Source of the DNA: Natrinema mahii
GTDB lineage: Archaea; Halobacteriota; Halobacteria; Halobacteriales; Natrialbaceae
Assembly: GCA_000690595.2 (NCBI GenBank)
Contig: JHUT02000007.1
Coordinates: 124,402 to 188,401, forward strand
Direction of reading: 5' to 3'
Length of the DNA: 64,000 nucleotides
Shown piece by piece: positions 41,425-49,729 of this stretch; positions within the stretch are counted from its first letter, which is position 1; the number at the start of each line of letters is the position of its first letter. A program made the translations under genes and the position numbers. Below the pieces are notes generated by a model, which made no database searches, was not told the DNA's origin, and saw only the letters and a list, made by a program, of their open reading frames with translations.

Positions 41425-43050
41425 TTATCGGGACGTGGTGCCGCCGTCGCCGATCGTCTCCGGCGTCGCGTCGGCCGTCGAGACGGCCTCCGGATCGACG
41501 TCGTCGGCGGTCCGCGGTTCCGGCAGATCGTAGCCGCTCTCGGTGTCGTAGGCCACGAGCTGTGCGTTCAACTCGCCGGCCTGCTCGGTCAGGACGGTCG
41601 CGCTCCGGGCGACGTGGGAGAGCGCCTCCGCCTGGGCCGACGCCCGGCGGGCCGCTCGAGCGGAGGTCGTCGCCGTCGCCGCGCTCGTCTCGGCGGCGTC
41701 CTCGACCAGCACGACGACCTGCTGGGTCGCCGACGCCTGCTGTTGGGTCGCCGCGGAGATCTCCTGGACGCCGTCGTTTGTCTCCTCGGCCAGCCCGGCG
41801 ACCTCCTCGAGCGCGGTCGCGGCGTCCTCGACGTCGGCGACGCTGTCCTCGATTCGGCCGCGGCTGGTCCGGACCTCGTCGGCGGCGGCCATCGCCCGCT
41901 CTTTGAGTCCCTCGAGGCGTTCCTCGACGGTCTGGACCGAGTCGTAGACCTCCTCGGAGAGGGTCTGAATCTCGTCGGCGACCGCGCCGAAGCCCTCGCC
42001 ACCGGCCTCGCCCGAACGAGTCGCCTCGATGTTGGCGTTCAGCGCCAGCATGTTGGTCTGTTCGGCGATCTCGCTGATCGACTCGATCAGTTCGTCGATT
42101 CGCTCGGCTTCGGCCTCGAGGCCCTCGATCTCCTCGAGGGTCCGTTCGGTTTCGGTGTCGATCACGGCCATGCCGGTGATCGCGTCGCCCGCGGCCTCGC
42201 TTCCCTGCCGGCCGACGCGTGCGGTCCGGTCAGCGGTGTCGGCGACCTCGGAGGCGGTCGCGGCGATCTCCTCGACCGTCGTCGAGAAGTTCTCCATCTC
42301 GGCCGTGACGGTTCGTAACTGTTCGTTCTGCTCCCTGTTGTCCGCGACGACCTCGGTCAGCGCCTCGCTCGTGCGTTCGCCCTCGGCCTGCACCGCCTCC
42401 ATGCTCGTCGTGAGTTCGCGACTGTAGGTGACGACCTCGCCCGAAAAGGACTTCAGCGTCCCGAAGGTGTTCTCGATCTCCGCCAGCATCGCGTTGGAGT
42501 TGTCGGCCAGTTCGTCGAGCGATTCGTGGGTGCCCGGGCGCTCGAACCGCCGGGTGAGATCGCCCGCGGCGACCGCCCGGGTCGTCTCCGCGTGGGCCTC
42601 GACCGTCCGCTCGAGTTCGTCCAGCGACCGGTCCGTCCGGTCGCGTTCGGCCAGCTGATTCCGGATCCCCGCCAGCGACGACTCGAGGCCCGCGAACTCG
42701 TCGTCGCGGTCGCCGTCGAAGCGGTCATCGTACTCGCCGGCCTCGAGGCGCGTCACCCGCTCGGTCAGGTCGGCGATCCCCTCGCGCAGTCGATCGCGCT
42801 GGCCCGGCGCGGTTCGGGTGCTCGAGCCGGCGGCGATCCCGGCCGCGGTGGCGCCCGTCGCAACGACGCCGGCGACGCCGGCCCCGAAGACGGCCGCGGT
42901 CGGGCCGCCGAGCGCGACCGCCGCGATGGCGACGACGACCAGTCCGACCACGGCGACCGCAAGGGCGAAACCGACCGGTCGATCCGATTGGATCGCCCCG
43001 GGGAGCGGCGACGAGTCGACCGTCCCGCCCGCCTCGAGGGGGTCAGTCAT
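41425..43050 (-). CDS. methyl-accepting chemotaxis transducer without own ligand domain
   Basis: 541 residues from ATG 43050. Two hydrophobic helices are close together (about residues 26-48 and 51-75) with almost no external loop, so there is no periplasmic-type sensor. Then come HAMP-like regions, ERVTRLEAGEYDDRFDGDRD and ETTRAVAAGDLTRRFERPGT, and the signalling domain with hairpin tip ISEIAEQTNMLALNANIEAT (about 290-340). It should pass a signal to CheA/CheW. Its start overlaps the stop of the H-NOX gene by eight bases, so H-NOX is the likely sensor. Confidence 0.92.
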   Translation of the reverse strand: MTDPLEAGGTVDSSPLPGAIQSDRPVGFALAVAVVGLVVVAIAAVALGGPTAAVFGAGVAGVVATGATAAGIAAGSSTRTAPGQRDRLREGIADLTERVTRLEAGEYDDRFDGDRDDEFAGLESSLAGIRNQLAERDRTDRSLDELERTVEAHAETTRAVAAGDLTRRFERPGTHESLDELADNSNAMLAEIENTFGTLKSFSGEVVTYSRELTTSMEAVQAEGERTSEALTEVVADNREQNEQLRTVTAEMENFSTTVEEIAATASEVADTADRTARVGRQGSEAAGDAITGMAVIDTETERTLEEIEGLEAEAERIDELIESISEIAEQTNMLALNANIEATRSGEAGGEGFGAVADEIQTLSEEVYDSVQTVEERLEGLKERAMAAADEVRTSRGRIEDSVADVEDAATALEEVAGLAEETNDGVQEISAATQQQASATQQVVVLVEDAAETSAATATTSARAARRASAQAEALSHVARSATVLTEQAGELNAQLVAYDTESGYDLPEPRTADDVDPEAVSTADATPETIGDGGTTSR

Positions 43051-43633
43051 TCGCCTCCCCGCTGCGGACGGTGGCCGCACCCGCTTCGGCGGGCGCTCGT
43101 CGCCGAATGTCGAAGACGCAGGCGTCGTCGCCCTCGTGCATGCAGGTCCGTTCCTCGGCGACGAGGTCCTCGTCGAAGCGGTCGGCGACGCCCCGGATCG
43201 CGCCGCGGGCCACGTCACAGAGTTTCCGGTCCGAGTCGTAGGTGATCCGGACTCGGTCCTCGTCGAGCCGCTCCGACCGAATGCGCGGGGTCGTCAGCGT
43301 CGTCATGTCCCGGGTCCGCAGTGAGGTGTGGAACTGCTGGATGTTCGCGATGAGTTCGAGCCCCTCCCAGTCGTCGTCGATGTGGAGGTCGTAGGTCTCG
43401 AGCAACGCGGGGACGACCCACCGCCCGTACTGGGTGAGGATCGTCCGCGGGCTCTGATCGGTCAACTCGCCGGCGGTGCGGGCGATTTCGTAGACGTCGC
43501 CGTCCGGATAGACCGTGACCGGGACGTAGACCTTCTCCTCGATGTCGGCTTCGTCCTGAATCGCCAGCCAGGCGTCCTCGCCGTAGGTGTCGACGACGAA
43601 CGACTGGAGCGTCTGTAGAATTATGCCGTGCAT
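43043..43633 (-). CDS. H-NOX (heme NO/O2-binding) sensor protein
   Basis: 196 residues starting MHGIILQTLQSFVVDTYGED, the classical H-NOX start. The proximal heme ligand is His102 (QQFHTSLR), at the same number as in characterised H-NOX proteins, and the propionate-binding motif YxSxR is Y132, S134, R136 (YDSDRKLC). CMHEGDDACVFDI closes the domain as in bacterial homologues. It should bind heme and sense NO, CO or O2 in the cytoplasm. It is the first gene of an operon with a transducer that lacks its own sensor. Two palindromes lie upstream (43733-43761). Confidence 0.9.
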   Translation of the reverse strand: MHGIILQTLQSFVVDTYGEDAWLAIQDEADIEEKVYVPVTVYPDGDVYEIARTAGELTDQSPRTILTQYGRWVVPALLETYDLHIDDDWEGLELIANIQQFHTSLRTRDMTTLTTPRIRSERLDEDRVRITYDSDRKLCDVARGAIRGVADRFDEDLVAEERTCMHEGDDACVFDIRRRAPAEAGAATVRSGEAND

Positions 43634-43732
43634 CCGGTCCCCCGTGATTCGATGCCCGTAACTCCGCCCGTCCCATCCCGGTCTCTTTCCATAGCTATTC
43701 GGGACAGACACGCTATCCTGATAGTTCGTTTC

Positions 43733-43761
43733 CCCAAATAGTTGGGTAACACCGGTGTTAC
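43733..43761. promoter_or_regulatory. two adjacent palindromes in the H-NOX / AIR-synthase divergent promoter
   Basis: CCCAA-ATAG-TTGGG (43733-43746) is followed directly by the perfect 16-base palindrome GTAACACCGGTGTTAC (43746-43761). They lie in a relatively AT-rich 256-bp gap between two divergent genes; no small gene is seen in this gap. Likely sites for one or two dimeric regulators, with the H-NOX operon as best target. Confidence 0.6.
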
Positions 43762-43858
43762 GACACGGCTTTGCACGGATCGGCGGTCGGCGAGGAACCG
43801 CCGCGGGTGTCGGCGGGGAGGTCCCCGCAGTCGCGCGATTGTGCGGACGTACCAGCAG

Positions 43859-43866
43859 GGATAAGG
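43859..43866 (+). promoter_or_regulatory. TATA box for AIR-synthase-family gene
   Basis: GGATAAGG centred about 27 bases before GTG 43890; supports the GTG start and a leaderless mRNA. Confidence 0.55.
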
Positions 43867-43889
43867 TTCGCGGTCGGCATCGATCAACC

Positions 43890-44924
43890 GTGAGCGACCT
43901 CGGAAAGATCGACCGCGCGTTCTTCGACCGCCACATCGCGCCGAACCTCGGTGCCGATCGCGACGACGTCGCCGTCGGGCCGACCCACGGCGTCGACTTC
44001 GGCGTCCTCGATATCGGCGACCGCGCGCTGGTCACCGCGACCGATCCCCTCTCGATCCTGCCCGCGCTGGGCCTCGAGCGGGCCGCGCGCTTCGCCCTCG
44101 ATCTCGTCCTCGCGGACGTGGCCGTCAGCGGCGTTCCCCCGTCGCATCTCTCGATCTGTTTCACGCTGCCAGAATCGATGACCGACGAGGAGTTCGCGAC
44201 CGTCTGGGAGACCATCCACGCCGAGTGTGCCGACCTCGGCGTCGCCGTCGTGACCGGCCACACGGCGCGCTACGCCGACCCGTCCCATCCGTGGGTCGGC
44301 GCGGCCACCGCGATGGGCGTCGGCGACCACGGTGACATCGTTCGGCCCGACGGGGCCCGTCCCGGCGATCGGCTGCTCCTGACGAACGGCCCCGCCGTCG
44401 AGGCCGTCGGCCTGCTGAGTACGCTCTTCGGCGAGGAAATCGATCGTCCTGCCGACGTCATCGCGGACGCCCAGGACCGCCTCGAGGAGGTCTACGCCGT
44501 CCGGGACGCCCTCACGGCGGCCGCCGCGGGGCCGGTCCGGGCGATGCACGACGTGACCGAGGGCGGCCTCGCCGGCGCGCTGAACGAGATGGCCGACGGC
44601 GCTGGCGTCCGGTTCGCGATCGACCGCGACGCCGTCCCGCTGCGACCCGGCGTCCGCGAGGTCTGTGACGCCCTCGAGATCGACCCCTGGGCGGCGACCA
44701 GCTGCGGCTCGCTCCTGATCGCGGTCGACCCCGACGGCGTCGCCGACGTCCGCGAGGCGCTCGCGGATCGGGGGACGCCGGTCGCCGAGATCGGCCGGGT
44801 CGAGGCGCTCGAGGACGACGGCGGCGAGGTGCTGGTCGACGGGGACCGGCTCGCGCACCCGAACGCCGACCCGTCGTGGGACGCCTACGCGGAGTTGGCC
44901 GCCGCGGCGAGCGACGGCTCGTAA
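43890..44924 (+). CDS. AIR-synthase-family protein (HypE/SelD/ThiL-like)
   Basis: 344 residues from GTG 43890. Superfamily features: VGPTHGVDFGVLDIGDRALV and ATDPLSILPALG (ATP-binding start), LDLVLADVAVSGVPPSHLSI, VVTGHTARYADPSHPWVGAA and AMHDVTEGGLAGALNEMADG. There is no C-terminal Cys as in HypE and no N-terminal Cys/Sec as in SelD, so it is a separate archaeal subgroup with unknown substrate. It converges on the PQQ lipoprotein gene with zero spacing between the stop codons. Confidence 0.82.
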   Translation: MSDLGKIDRAFFDRHIAPNLGADRDDVAVGPTHGVDFGVLDIGDRALVTATDPLSILPALGLERAARFALDLVLADVAVSGVPPSHLSICFTLPESMTDEEFATVWETIHAECADLGVAVVTGHTARYADPSHPWVGAATAMGVGDHGDIVRPDGARPGDRLLLTNGPAVEAVGLLSTLFGEEIDRPADVIADAQDRLEEVYAVRDALTAAAAGPVRAMHDVTEGGLAGALNEMADGAGVRFAIDRDAVPLRPGVREVCDALEIDPWAATSCGSLLIAVDPDGVADVREALADRGTPVAEIGRVEALEDDGGEVLVDGDRLAHPNADPSWDAYAELAAAASDGS

Positions 44925-46127
44925 TCACGAGAGGACGATCAACTCGGCGGTATCGGCTCCGGTACCGCGGACGTTCGTCGTCGCGAACAGCTTCGAGTCG
45001 GCCGCGGTGACGAAGCCGACTGCGCCGGTGGGTTCGTACGCGAACCGGAGGTGGCGGGCCCGGTACGATCGAATCCCGATCCCGCCCTCGATATCGATCG
45101 CGCGGAGCCGATCGCCGCCGACGTACACCGTGTCGCCGACGACGATCGGCGGATTGCTCGCGCTCTCGCCGAGATCGAGCCGCCAGCGAACGCTTCCGTC
45201 GGCCAGATCGAGCGCGAACACTCGCGATCCCGAGCGCGCGAACACCGTCCCGTGGGCGATGGCGATGCCGTCGTCGCCGAACCCGCCGAGTTCGGCTTCC
45301 CACCTCCGCGCTCCGTCCGGCCCGAAGTACACGACCGTTCCGTCGCCGCCGACGACGGCGATGCCCAATTCGGACCCGCCGTGGTCCAGTGACCGCACCG
45401 CCGGGCCGCTCCGGATGCCGGCCTCGACGGTTCGCCGCCACTGGACGGTCCCCCACTCGTCGACGGCGTACAACTCGCCCCCGTCGGTCACGACGTAGAC
45501 GTAGTCGGCGTACTTCGCGAGCGAGTACGCCGGCGTCCCGAGTAGCTCCTGTTCCCACAGGCGCTCGCCGGTCCCGGCATCGAGCGCGTGCAGGGAGTTG
45601 CCGCCGGCGGTGAAAACGCGGCCGTTCTCCCCGTCGTCGGTGACCAGTAGCGATCCCCGCCCGATGGTCGCCTCGAACGCCTCGCTCCACTCGACCGCGC
45701 CGCTCTCGAGGTCGCGAGCGGTCACCGTGTCCACTTCCGGGACATACGCCAGCCCCTCGTACACGGTCGGTGCCCCGCGGTAGGTGTTGGCCTCGTTGTT
45801 CGGGTCGATCGACCAGCGCTGGTCCCCGCTCGCCCGATCGAACGCGACCACGTCGGTTCCGGTCGTCGCGAGGACGGTCCCGTCGGTCACGACCGGGTCG
45901 GCGGCCGCGGCCGCCGACTCGAGGTCGACGCGCCAGTCGACGGTAGGGTCCTCGCGCGGCGCGACGCCGTCGGGGATCGCTCTCGAGTTCCGCCGATCCG
46001 CGCCGCCCGTCGGCCACGCGTACGATTCGTCCGTCCCGGGATCGACCGACAGACCGCCGAGACAGCCCGCGGCGGTCGCGATACCGGCCGCACCGAGGGC
46101 GGCCATTACTTCGCGTCTGGAGGGCAT
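44925..46127 (-). CDS. Tat lipoprotein with PQQ-like beta-propeller
   Basis: 400 residues, the same length as its paralogue at 31174. MPSRREVMAALGAAGIATAA followed by GCLGG is a Tat signal with a lipobox cysteine at 22, so it is anchored to the outer face of the membrane. Blades include GTVLATTGTDVVAFDRASGD, GLAYVPEVDTVTARDLESGA, GRVFTAGGNSLHALDAGTGE and DTVYVGGDRLRAIDIEGGIG. It has no operon partner. A GAACGTTC palindrome lies in its promoter, as before the paralogue. Confidence 0.88.
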   Translation of the reverse strand: MPSRREVMAALGAAGIATAAGCLGGLSVDPGTDESYAWPTGGADRRNSRAIPDGVAPREDPTVDWRVDLESAAAAADPVVTDGTVLATTGTDVVAFDRASGDQRWSIDPNNEANTYRGAPTVYEGLAYVPEVDTVTARDLESGAVEWSEAFEATIGRGSLLVTDDGENGRVFTAGGNSLHALDAGTGERLWEQELLGTPAYSLAKYADYVYVVTDGGELYAVDEWGTVQWRRTVEAGIRSGPAVRSLDHGGSELGIAVVGGDGTVVYFGPDGARRWEAELGGFGDDGIAIAHGTVFARSGSRVFALDLADGSVRWRLDLGESASNPPIVVGDTVYVGGDRLRAIDIEGGIGIRSYRARHLRFAYEPTGAVGFVTAADSKLFATTNVRGTGADTAELIVLS

Positions 46128-46157
46128 TCGATGATTGTTGGCGAGGGTAGACGAATG

Positions 46158-46187
46158 TATTTTATGGAACGGATGATCGAACGTTCC
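46158..46187 (-). promoter_or_regulatory. promoter and palindrome of PQQ lipoprotein gene
   Basis: TATA-like CATAAAATAC (leftward) at 46158-46167, overlapped on its upstream side by GGAACG-(10 bases)-CGTTCC at 46166-46187, which contains the perfect palindrome GAACGTTC (46179-46186). The core matches that at 32382-32397. Confidence 0.5.
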
Positions 46188-46197
46188 GCCCCGCCGC

Positions 46198-46551
46198 TCA
46201 GACCTCGCGCAGGCCGAGGCTGTACTCGAGGGCGGTGTCGACCTCGGTCATCCGGTCGTCCGGTACCGATCCGACGACGTCCGTGATCCTGTCGTCGATC
46301 GAGACGGTTCGAACCTGACTACAGAGCGCGACCGAGTCCTCGCGGAGGGCACACTCGTCGGCTGGAATCAGCACTTCGAAGGGATACCGCTCGTCCCCGT
46401 AGGACGTGGTGAAGGGGACGACGATCGTCGTCGGGGCGTTCTCGTTACCGACGTCGTTCTGGACGACGAGACAGGGTCTGGTCCCCCGCTGTTCGGAGCC
46501 GCGCGTCGGATCGAGTTCGACGACGACGATGTCGCCCCGCCGGACGTGCAT
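46198..46551 (-). CDS. mazF: MazF/PemK-family toxin (endoribonuclease)
   Basis: 117 residues from ATG 46551. Family pattern: MHVRRGDIVVVELDPTRGSE, GTRPCLVVQNDVGNENAPTT, VVPFTTS and LREDSVALCSQVRTV. It should cleave mRNA at short motifs when unbound. ATG 46551 has a strong Shine-Dalgarno (GGGAGGAG) seven bases before; a GTG at 46557 overlaps the antitoxin stop and is less likely. Coupled to the AbrB-type antitoxin gene. Confidence 0.9.
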   Translation of the reverse strand: MHVRRGDIVVVELDPTRGSEQRGTRPCLVVQNDVGNENAPTTIVVPFTTSYGDERYPFEVLIPADECALREDSVALCSQVRTVSIDDRITDVVGSVPDDRMTEVDTALEYSLGLREV

Positions 46552-46553
46552 CG

Positions 46554-46826
46554 TCACTCCTCCCAGCCGGGTGCGTCGCCGAGTGAGGCGTTCGCTTCCC
46601 GCGAGGATCCGGCCATCTCGTCCGCGAGTTCGCGGTGGTGTTCGGCGCGGCGTCGATACCCCTCCGCGAGGTCCGCCCGCGACGTCGGTTTCTCGATGAC
46701 GATCTTGTCGTCCTCCTCGCGGATCGTCACCTCGTCACCACCGTGGATATCGAACGCCTCTCGAAGCCGCTTCGGCAGCGTTACCTGCCCGCGATCGCCG
46801 ACTTTCCGCGTTTCGGGCTCGCCCAT
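46554..46826 (-). CDS. AbrB/MazE-type antitoxin
   Basis: 90 residues. MGEPETRKVGDRGQVTLPKR followed by LREAFDIHGGDEVTIRE is the AbrB DNA-binding domain; the C-terminal helical tail (ADLAEGYRRRAEHHRELADE) should bind and block the MazF toxin. It precedes the toxin in one operon and probably represses it. An AT-rich region with repeated CATA units (46827-46855) directly before the start is a candidate operator. Confidence 0.88.
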   Translation of the reverse strand: MGEPETRKVGDRGQVTLPKRLREAFDIHGGDEVTIREEDDKIVIEKPTSRADLAEGYRRRAEHHRELADEMAGSSREANASLGDAPGWEE

Positions 46827-46855
46827 ACGTATTCATATCATATCCATACCCATAA
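46827..46855. promoter_or_regulatory. AT-rich CATA-repeat operator of the MazEF-like pair
   Basis: Contains TTCATATCATATCCATACC and CATAAC: CATA units every five or six bases up to the start codon. Stands out in G/C-rich surroundings. Likely TATA region and antitoxin-binding site. Confidence 0.45.
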
Positions 46856-46993
46856 CGCTGCCGTCCGGACCGCGTGTCGTCGTTCGAAACCGATCTCGAT
46901 GGGACTCGCTGGCCCCCTCGTCCGCCGACGGGTCCGCCTCGAGCGACCGCGGGCAAGGCGTACCCGTCTCGAGGTCGTATCCCGCCGTGACCG

Positions 46994-47188
46994 ATGAGCG
47001 ACCTCGAACGGGAGAAGGCGGCGATCGTCGACGAACTCGAGGGGGAGCGCTACACCCACACGGCCCTCAGAGAGCGGGTCGCCGACGAGTGCGACTGCAG
47101 CGAGGCGGCCGTCAGTCGCGCGATCTCGGCGCTCCACGACGCGGGCGCGATCACGCACGAGCAGGGGTTCTTCGAACTCACCGACTGA
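46994..47188 (+). CDS. small winged-HTH protein, 64 aa
   Basis: MSDLEREKAAIVDELEGERY, then a helix-turn-helix: LRERVADECDCSEAAVSRAI followed by SALHDAGAITHEQGF with the wing. No effector domain. It could regulate a neighbour, such as the thiamine gene starting 116 bases downstream, but there is no direct evidence. Confidence 0.75.
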   Translation: MSDLEREKAAIVDELEGERYTHTALRERVADECDCSEAAVSRAISALHDAGAITHEQGFFELTD

Positions 47189-47278
47189 CCGGCGGGCGAA
47201 CGGCTCTCGCCGACCGGCCGTCCTCGAGCCGTCGATACCACCGCGGACGACTCTCAGCGTCGCTGACCATCACCGCTT

Positions 47279-47286
47279 AGTATAAG
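47279..47286 (+). promoter_or_regulatory. TATA box for thiD-thiN
   Basis: AGTATAAG about 22-26 bases before ATG 47305. No THI-box riboswitch is visible in this short gap. Confidence 0.55.
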
Positions 47287-47304
47287 CCGGGAATACGGTT
47301 CCGT

Positions 47305-48666
47305 ATGCGAACACCAGCACCCGAGCACCGACCGGTCGCGCTGACGATCGCGGGCAGCGACTCCGGGGGCGGCGCGGGGATCCAGGCCGACCTCGCGACG
47401 ATGGCCGCCCACGGCGTCTTCGGCACGTCGGCGATCACCGCCGTCACCGCCCAGCACACCCGCGGCGTCGAGTCCTCGCACGTCCTACCGGTCGAGGAAG
47501 TCGCAGCCCAACTCGAGGCCGTCACCGACGACTTCGCGGTCGGCGCGGCCAAGACCGGGATGCTCGCGACGACCGCGGTCATCGAGACCGTCGCGGAGCG
47601 CGCTCGAGAGTTCGAGTTCCCGCTGGTCGTCGACCCCGTGATGGTCGCCACCTCGGGCGACCGCCTGCTCGAGCCCGAGGCCGAACGGGCCTACGAGGAC
47701 CTGCTCGGCGCGGCGACGCTCGCGACGCCAAACGCCGACGAAGCCGAGGTCCTGACGGGGATCGCCGTCACCGACGACGAGACGGCCCGCGAGGCCGGCG
47801 AGGCGATCCTCGAGACGGGCGTCGACGCCGTCCTCGTGAAGGGCGGTCACGTCCCCGGCGAGCGGGTCCGGGACACGCTGGTCACCGCGGAGACGGTCCG
47901 GGCGTTCGAACACCCCCGCGTCGGGACCGACGCCACCCACGGCTCGGGCTGTGCGCTGGCCGCCGCGATCGCGGCCCGACTGGCGACGGACGAACCGCTC
48001 GAGGTCGCCGTCGAGGGCGCGACGGATTTCCTCGCCCGCGCGGTGCGGTACGCCTACGACGTGGGCGAGGGTCACGGCGCGGTCAATCACATGGTCCCGC
48101 TGCGAAACGAGGCCGCCCGGGAGCCCACCGCCGAGGAAGTCCAGGCGATCGTCGACCGGTTCGTCGCGGCCGATGTCTCCGCGCTGGTCCCCGAGGTAGG
48201 GATGAACGTCGCCGGCGCGACCCCCTACGCCGAGTCCGTCGCCGAGACCGCCGCCGTCGAGGGCCGCATTACGAACACGCTCTCGGGGGTTCGACCCAAC
48301 CGCGGCGTCCGGTTCGGGGCCTCGAGCCACGTGGCTCGCTTCCTGCTGTCCGCGCGGGAGTTCGTGCCCGACCTGCGCTTCGCGGTCAACTGCCGGTTCG
48401 ACGCCGACGTCGAGGACGCGCTCGAGGCCCTCGCGTGGCCGGTCGCCGAGTACGACCGCGGCGAACAGCCGGCCGAGGTCAGGGACACGGAGGGGAGTAC
48501 GATGGGCTGGGGAGCCCGGCGGGCCTTCGCGGATCGCGACGATCCACCCGTCGCCGTCGTCGACCGCGGCGAGGTCGGGAAGGAGGCGCTGGTGAAACTC
48601 GTCGCGGCCGACCCCGAAACGCTCGTCGACCGGACGCTGGCGCTCGAGCGCGAGGTGACCCGATGA
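47305..48666 (+). CDS. thiD: bifunctional HMP(-P) kinase / ThiN thiamine-phosphate synthase
   Basis: 453 residues. ThiD domain (about 1-265): [20 protein letters not shown], the HMP site [26 protein letters not shown], and the anion hole [20 protein letters not shown]. ThiN domain (about 280-453): [40 protein letters not shown] and [12 protein letters not shown]. It phosphorylates hydroxymethylpyrimidine twice and joins it to the thiazole phosphate. The ATGA overlap couples it to the F420-type oxidoreductase. Confidence 0.95.
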   Translation: MRTPAPEHRPVALTIAGSDSGGGAGIQADLATMAAHGVFGTSAITAVTAQHTRGVESSHVLPVEEVAAQLEAVTDDFAVGAAKTGMLATTAVIETVAERAREFEFPLVVDPVMVATSGDRLLEPEAERAYEDLLGAATLATPNADEAEVLTGIAVTDDETAREAGEAILETGVDAVLVKGGHVPGERVRDTLVTAETVRAFEHPRVGTDATHGSGCALAAAIAARLATDEPLEVAVEGATDFLARAVRYAYDVGEGHGAVNHMVPLRNEAAREPTAEEVQAIVDRFVAADVSALVPEVGMNVAGATPYAESVAETAAVEGRITNTLSGVRPNRGVRFGASSHVARFLLSAREFVPDLRFAVNCRFDADVEDALEALAWPVAEYDRGEQPAEVRDTEGSTMGWGARRAFADRDDPPVAVVDRGEVGKEALVKLVAADPETLVDRTLALEREVTR

Positions 48667-49655
48667 GCCCCGCCGACGGCGACGGCGCCGCCCTCGAGAC
48701 CGGTATCATCCTGCCCCAGTACGGGACCGAGTTCGACACGGTCCGGGAGACTGCACTCGCGGCCGAGCGGCTGGGCTACGACGCGGTCTGGCTCGAGGAT
48801 CACTTCCAGTCGTGGATCGGCGACCCGCGGCGGGCGACACAGGAGTGCTGGACGACCCTGAGCGCGATCGCCGAGGCAACCGCCGAGATCCGGCTGGGGA
48901 CGCTCGTGACCAGCCAGTCCTACCGCCATCCCGCCCTGCTGGCGAAGATGGCCGCGCAGGTCGACCGGGTGAGTGAGGGACGACTCGAGCTGGGACTGGG
49001 CGGGGGCTGGTACGCGGACGAGTACGACCGCTTCGGCTACGAGTTCCGGGAGCCGCCCGCCGAGCGGCTCCGCCGGCTGGCCGAGACCGTCGAAATCCTG
49101 CAGGGGCTGTGGACCAACGAGAGCTACAGTCACGAGGGCCGACACCTCGAGGTCGACCTCGAGGACGCCTTCTGCGAACCGCAGCCCGTACAGGATCCGC
49201 ACCCGCCGATCTGGATCGGGGGCGGCGGCGAGCAGTTCACGCTGCGCTACACCGCCGACCTGGCCGACGGCTGGAACTACGGCACCCTCGAGCCCGCGGG
49301 GTTTGCCGACAAACTCGACGTGTTGCGGGATCACTGCGAGAGCGAGGCCCGGTACGACGAGATACGCAAGTCCGCCGAGCTGTTCGTCTTCGTCGGGGAA
49401 ACGACCGCGGCCGCCGAGGCGAAGCGCGAGTCGTTCCGCGACGAGTGCCTGCCCGCCGACGGGCCGAGCGAGCCCCGCGAGTTCTTCCTGTCGGGCTACC
49501 TCGAGACGGCCCCCACCGGGACGCCGGCCGAGGTCCGCGATCGGCTCGCCGACTACGCCGACGCCGGTATCGAGGAGGTCATGCTCGCAGTGCCGAACGC
49601 GGCCGACGACGGGGACGAGAGCCTGTCGCTGCTGGCCGCGGCACTCGCCGCGTGA
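48663..49655 (+). CDS. LLM-class, probably F420-dependent oxidoreductase
   Basis: 330 residues, luciferase-like TIM barrel: ETGIILPQYGTEFDTVRETA, GYDAVWLEDHFQSW, EIRLGTLVTSQSYRHPALLA, RLELGLGGGWYADEYDRFGY, DPHPPIWIGGGGEQFTLRYT. The family uses F420 or FMN; in haloarchaea F420 is common. The substrate is unknown, and the overlap with thiD-thiN suggests co-expression but not necessarily a thiamine role. Confidence 0.87.
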   Translation: MSPADGDGAALETGIILPQYGTEFDTVRETALAAERLGYDAVWLEDHFQSWIGDPRRATQECWTTLSAIAEATAEIRLGTLVTSQSYRHPALLAKMAAQVDRVSEGRLELGLGGGWYADEYDRFGYEFREPPAERLRRLAETVEILQGLWTNESYSHEGRHLEVDLEDAFCEPQPVQDPHPPIWIGGGGEQFTLRYTADLADGWNYGTLEPAGFADKLDVLRDHCESEARYDEIRKSAELFVFVGETTAAAEAKRESFRDECLPADGPSEPREFFLSGYLETAPTGTPAEVRDRLADYADAGIEEVMLAVPNAADDGDESLSLLAAALAA

Positions 49656-49729
49656 CGTTCCGCCGGCGGACATCCCAGCGGCCAATACTCGACAGTAGAG
49701 CTATACGGCAGGCGTGAGACGCACCCGGT

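Noticed and set aside
47191-47304. Possible thiamine riboswitch before thiD-thiN
   Set aside because: The gap is too short and shows no CTGAGA-type THI-box core; only a TATA box is seen.
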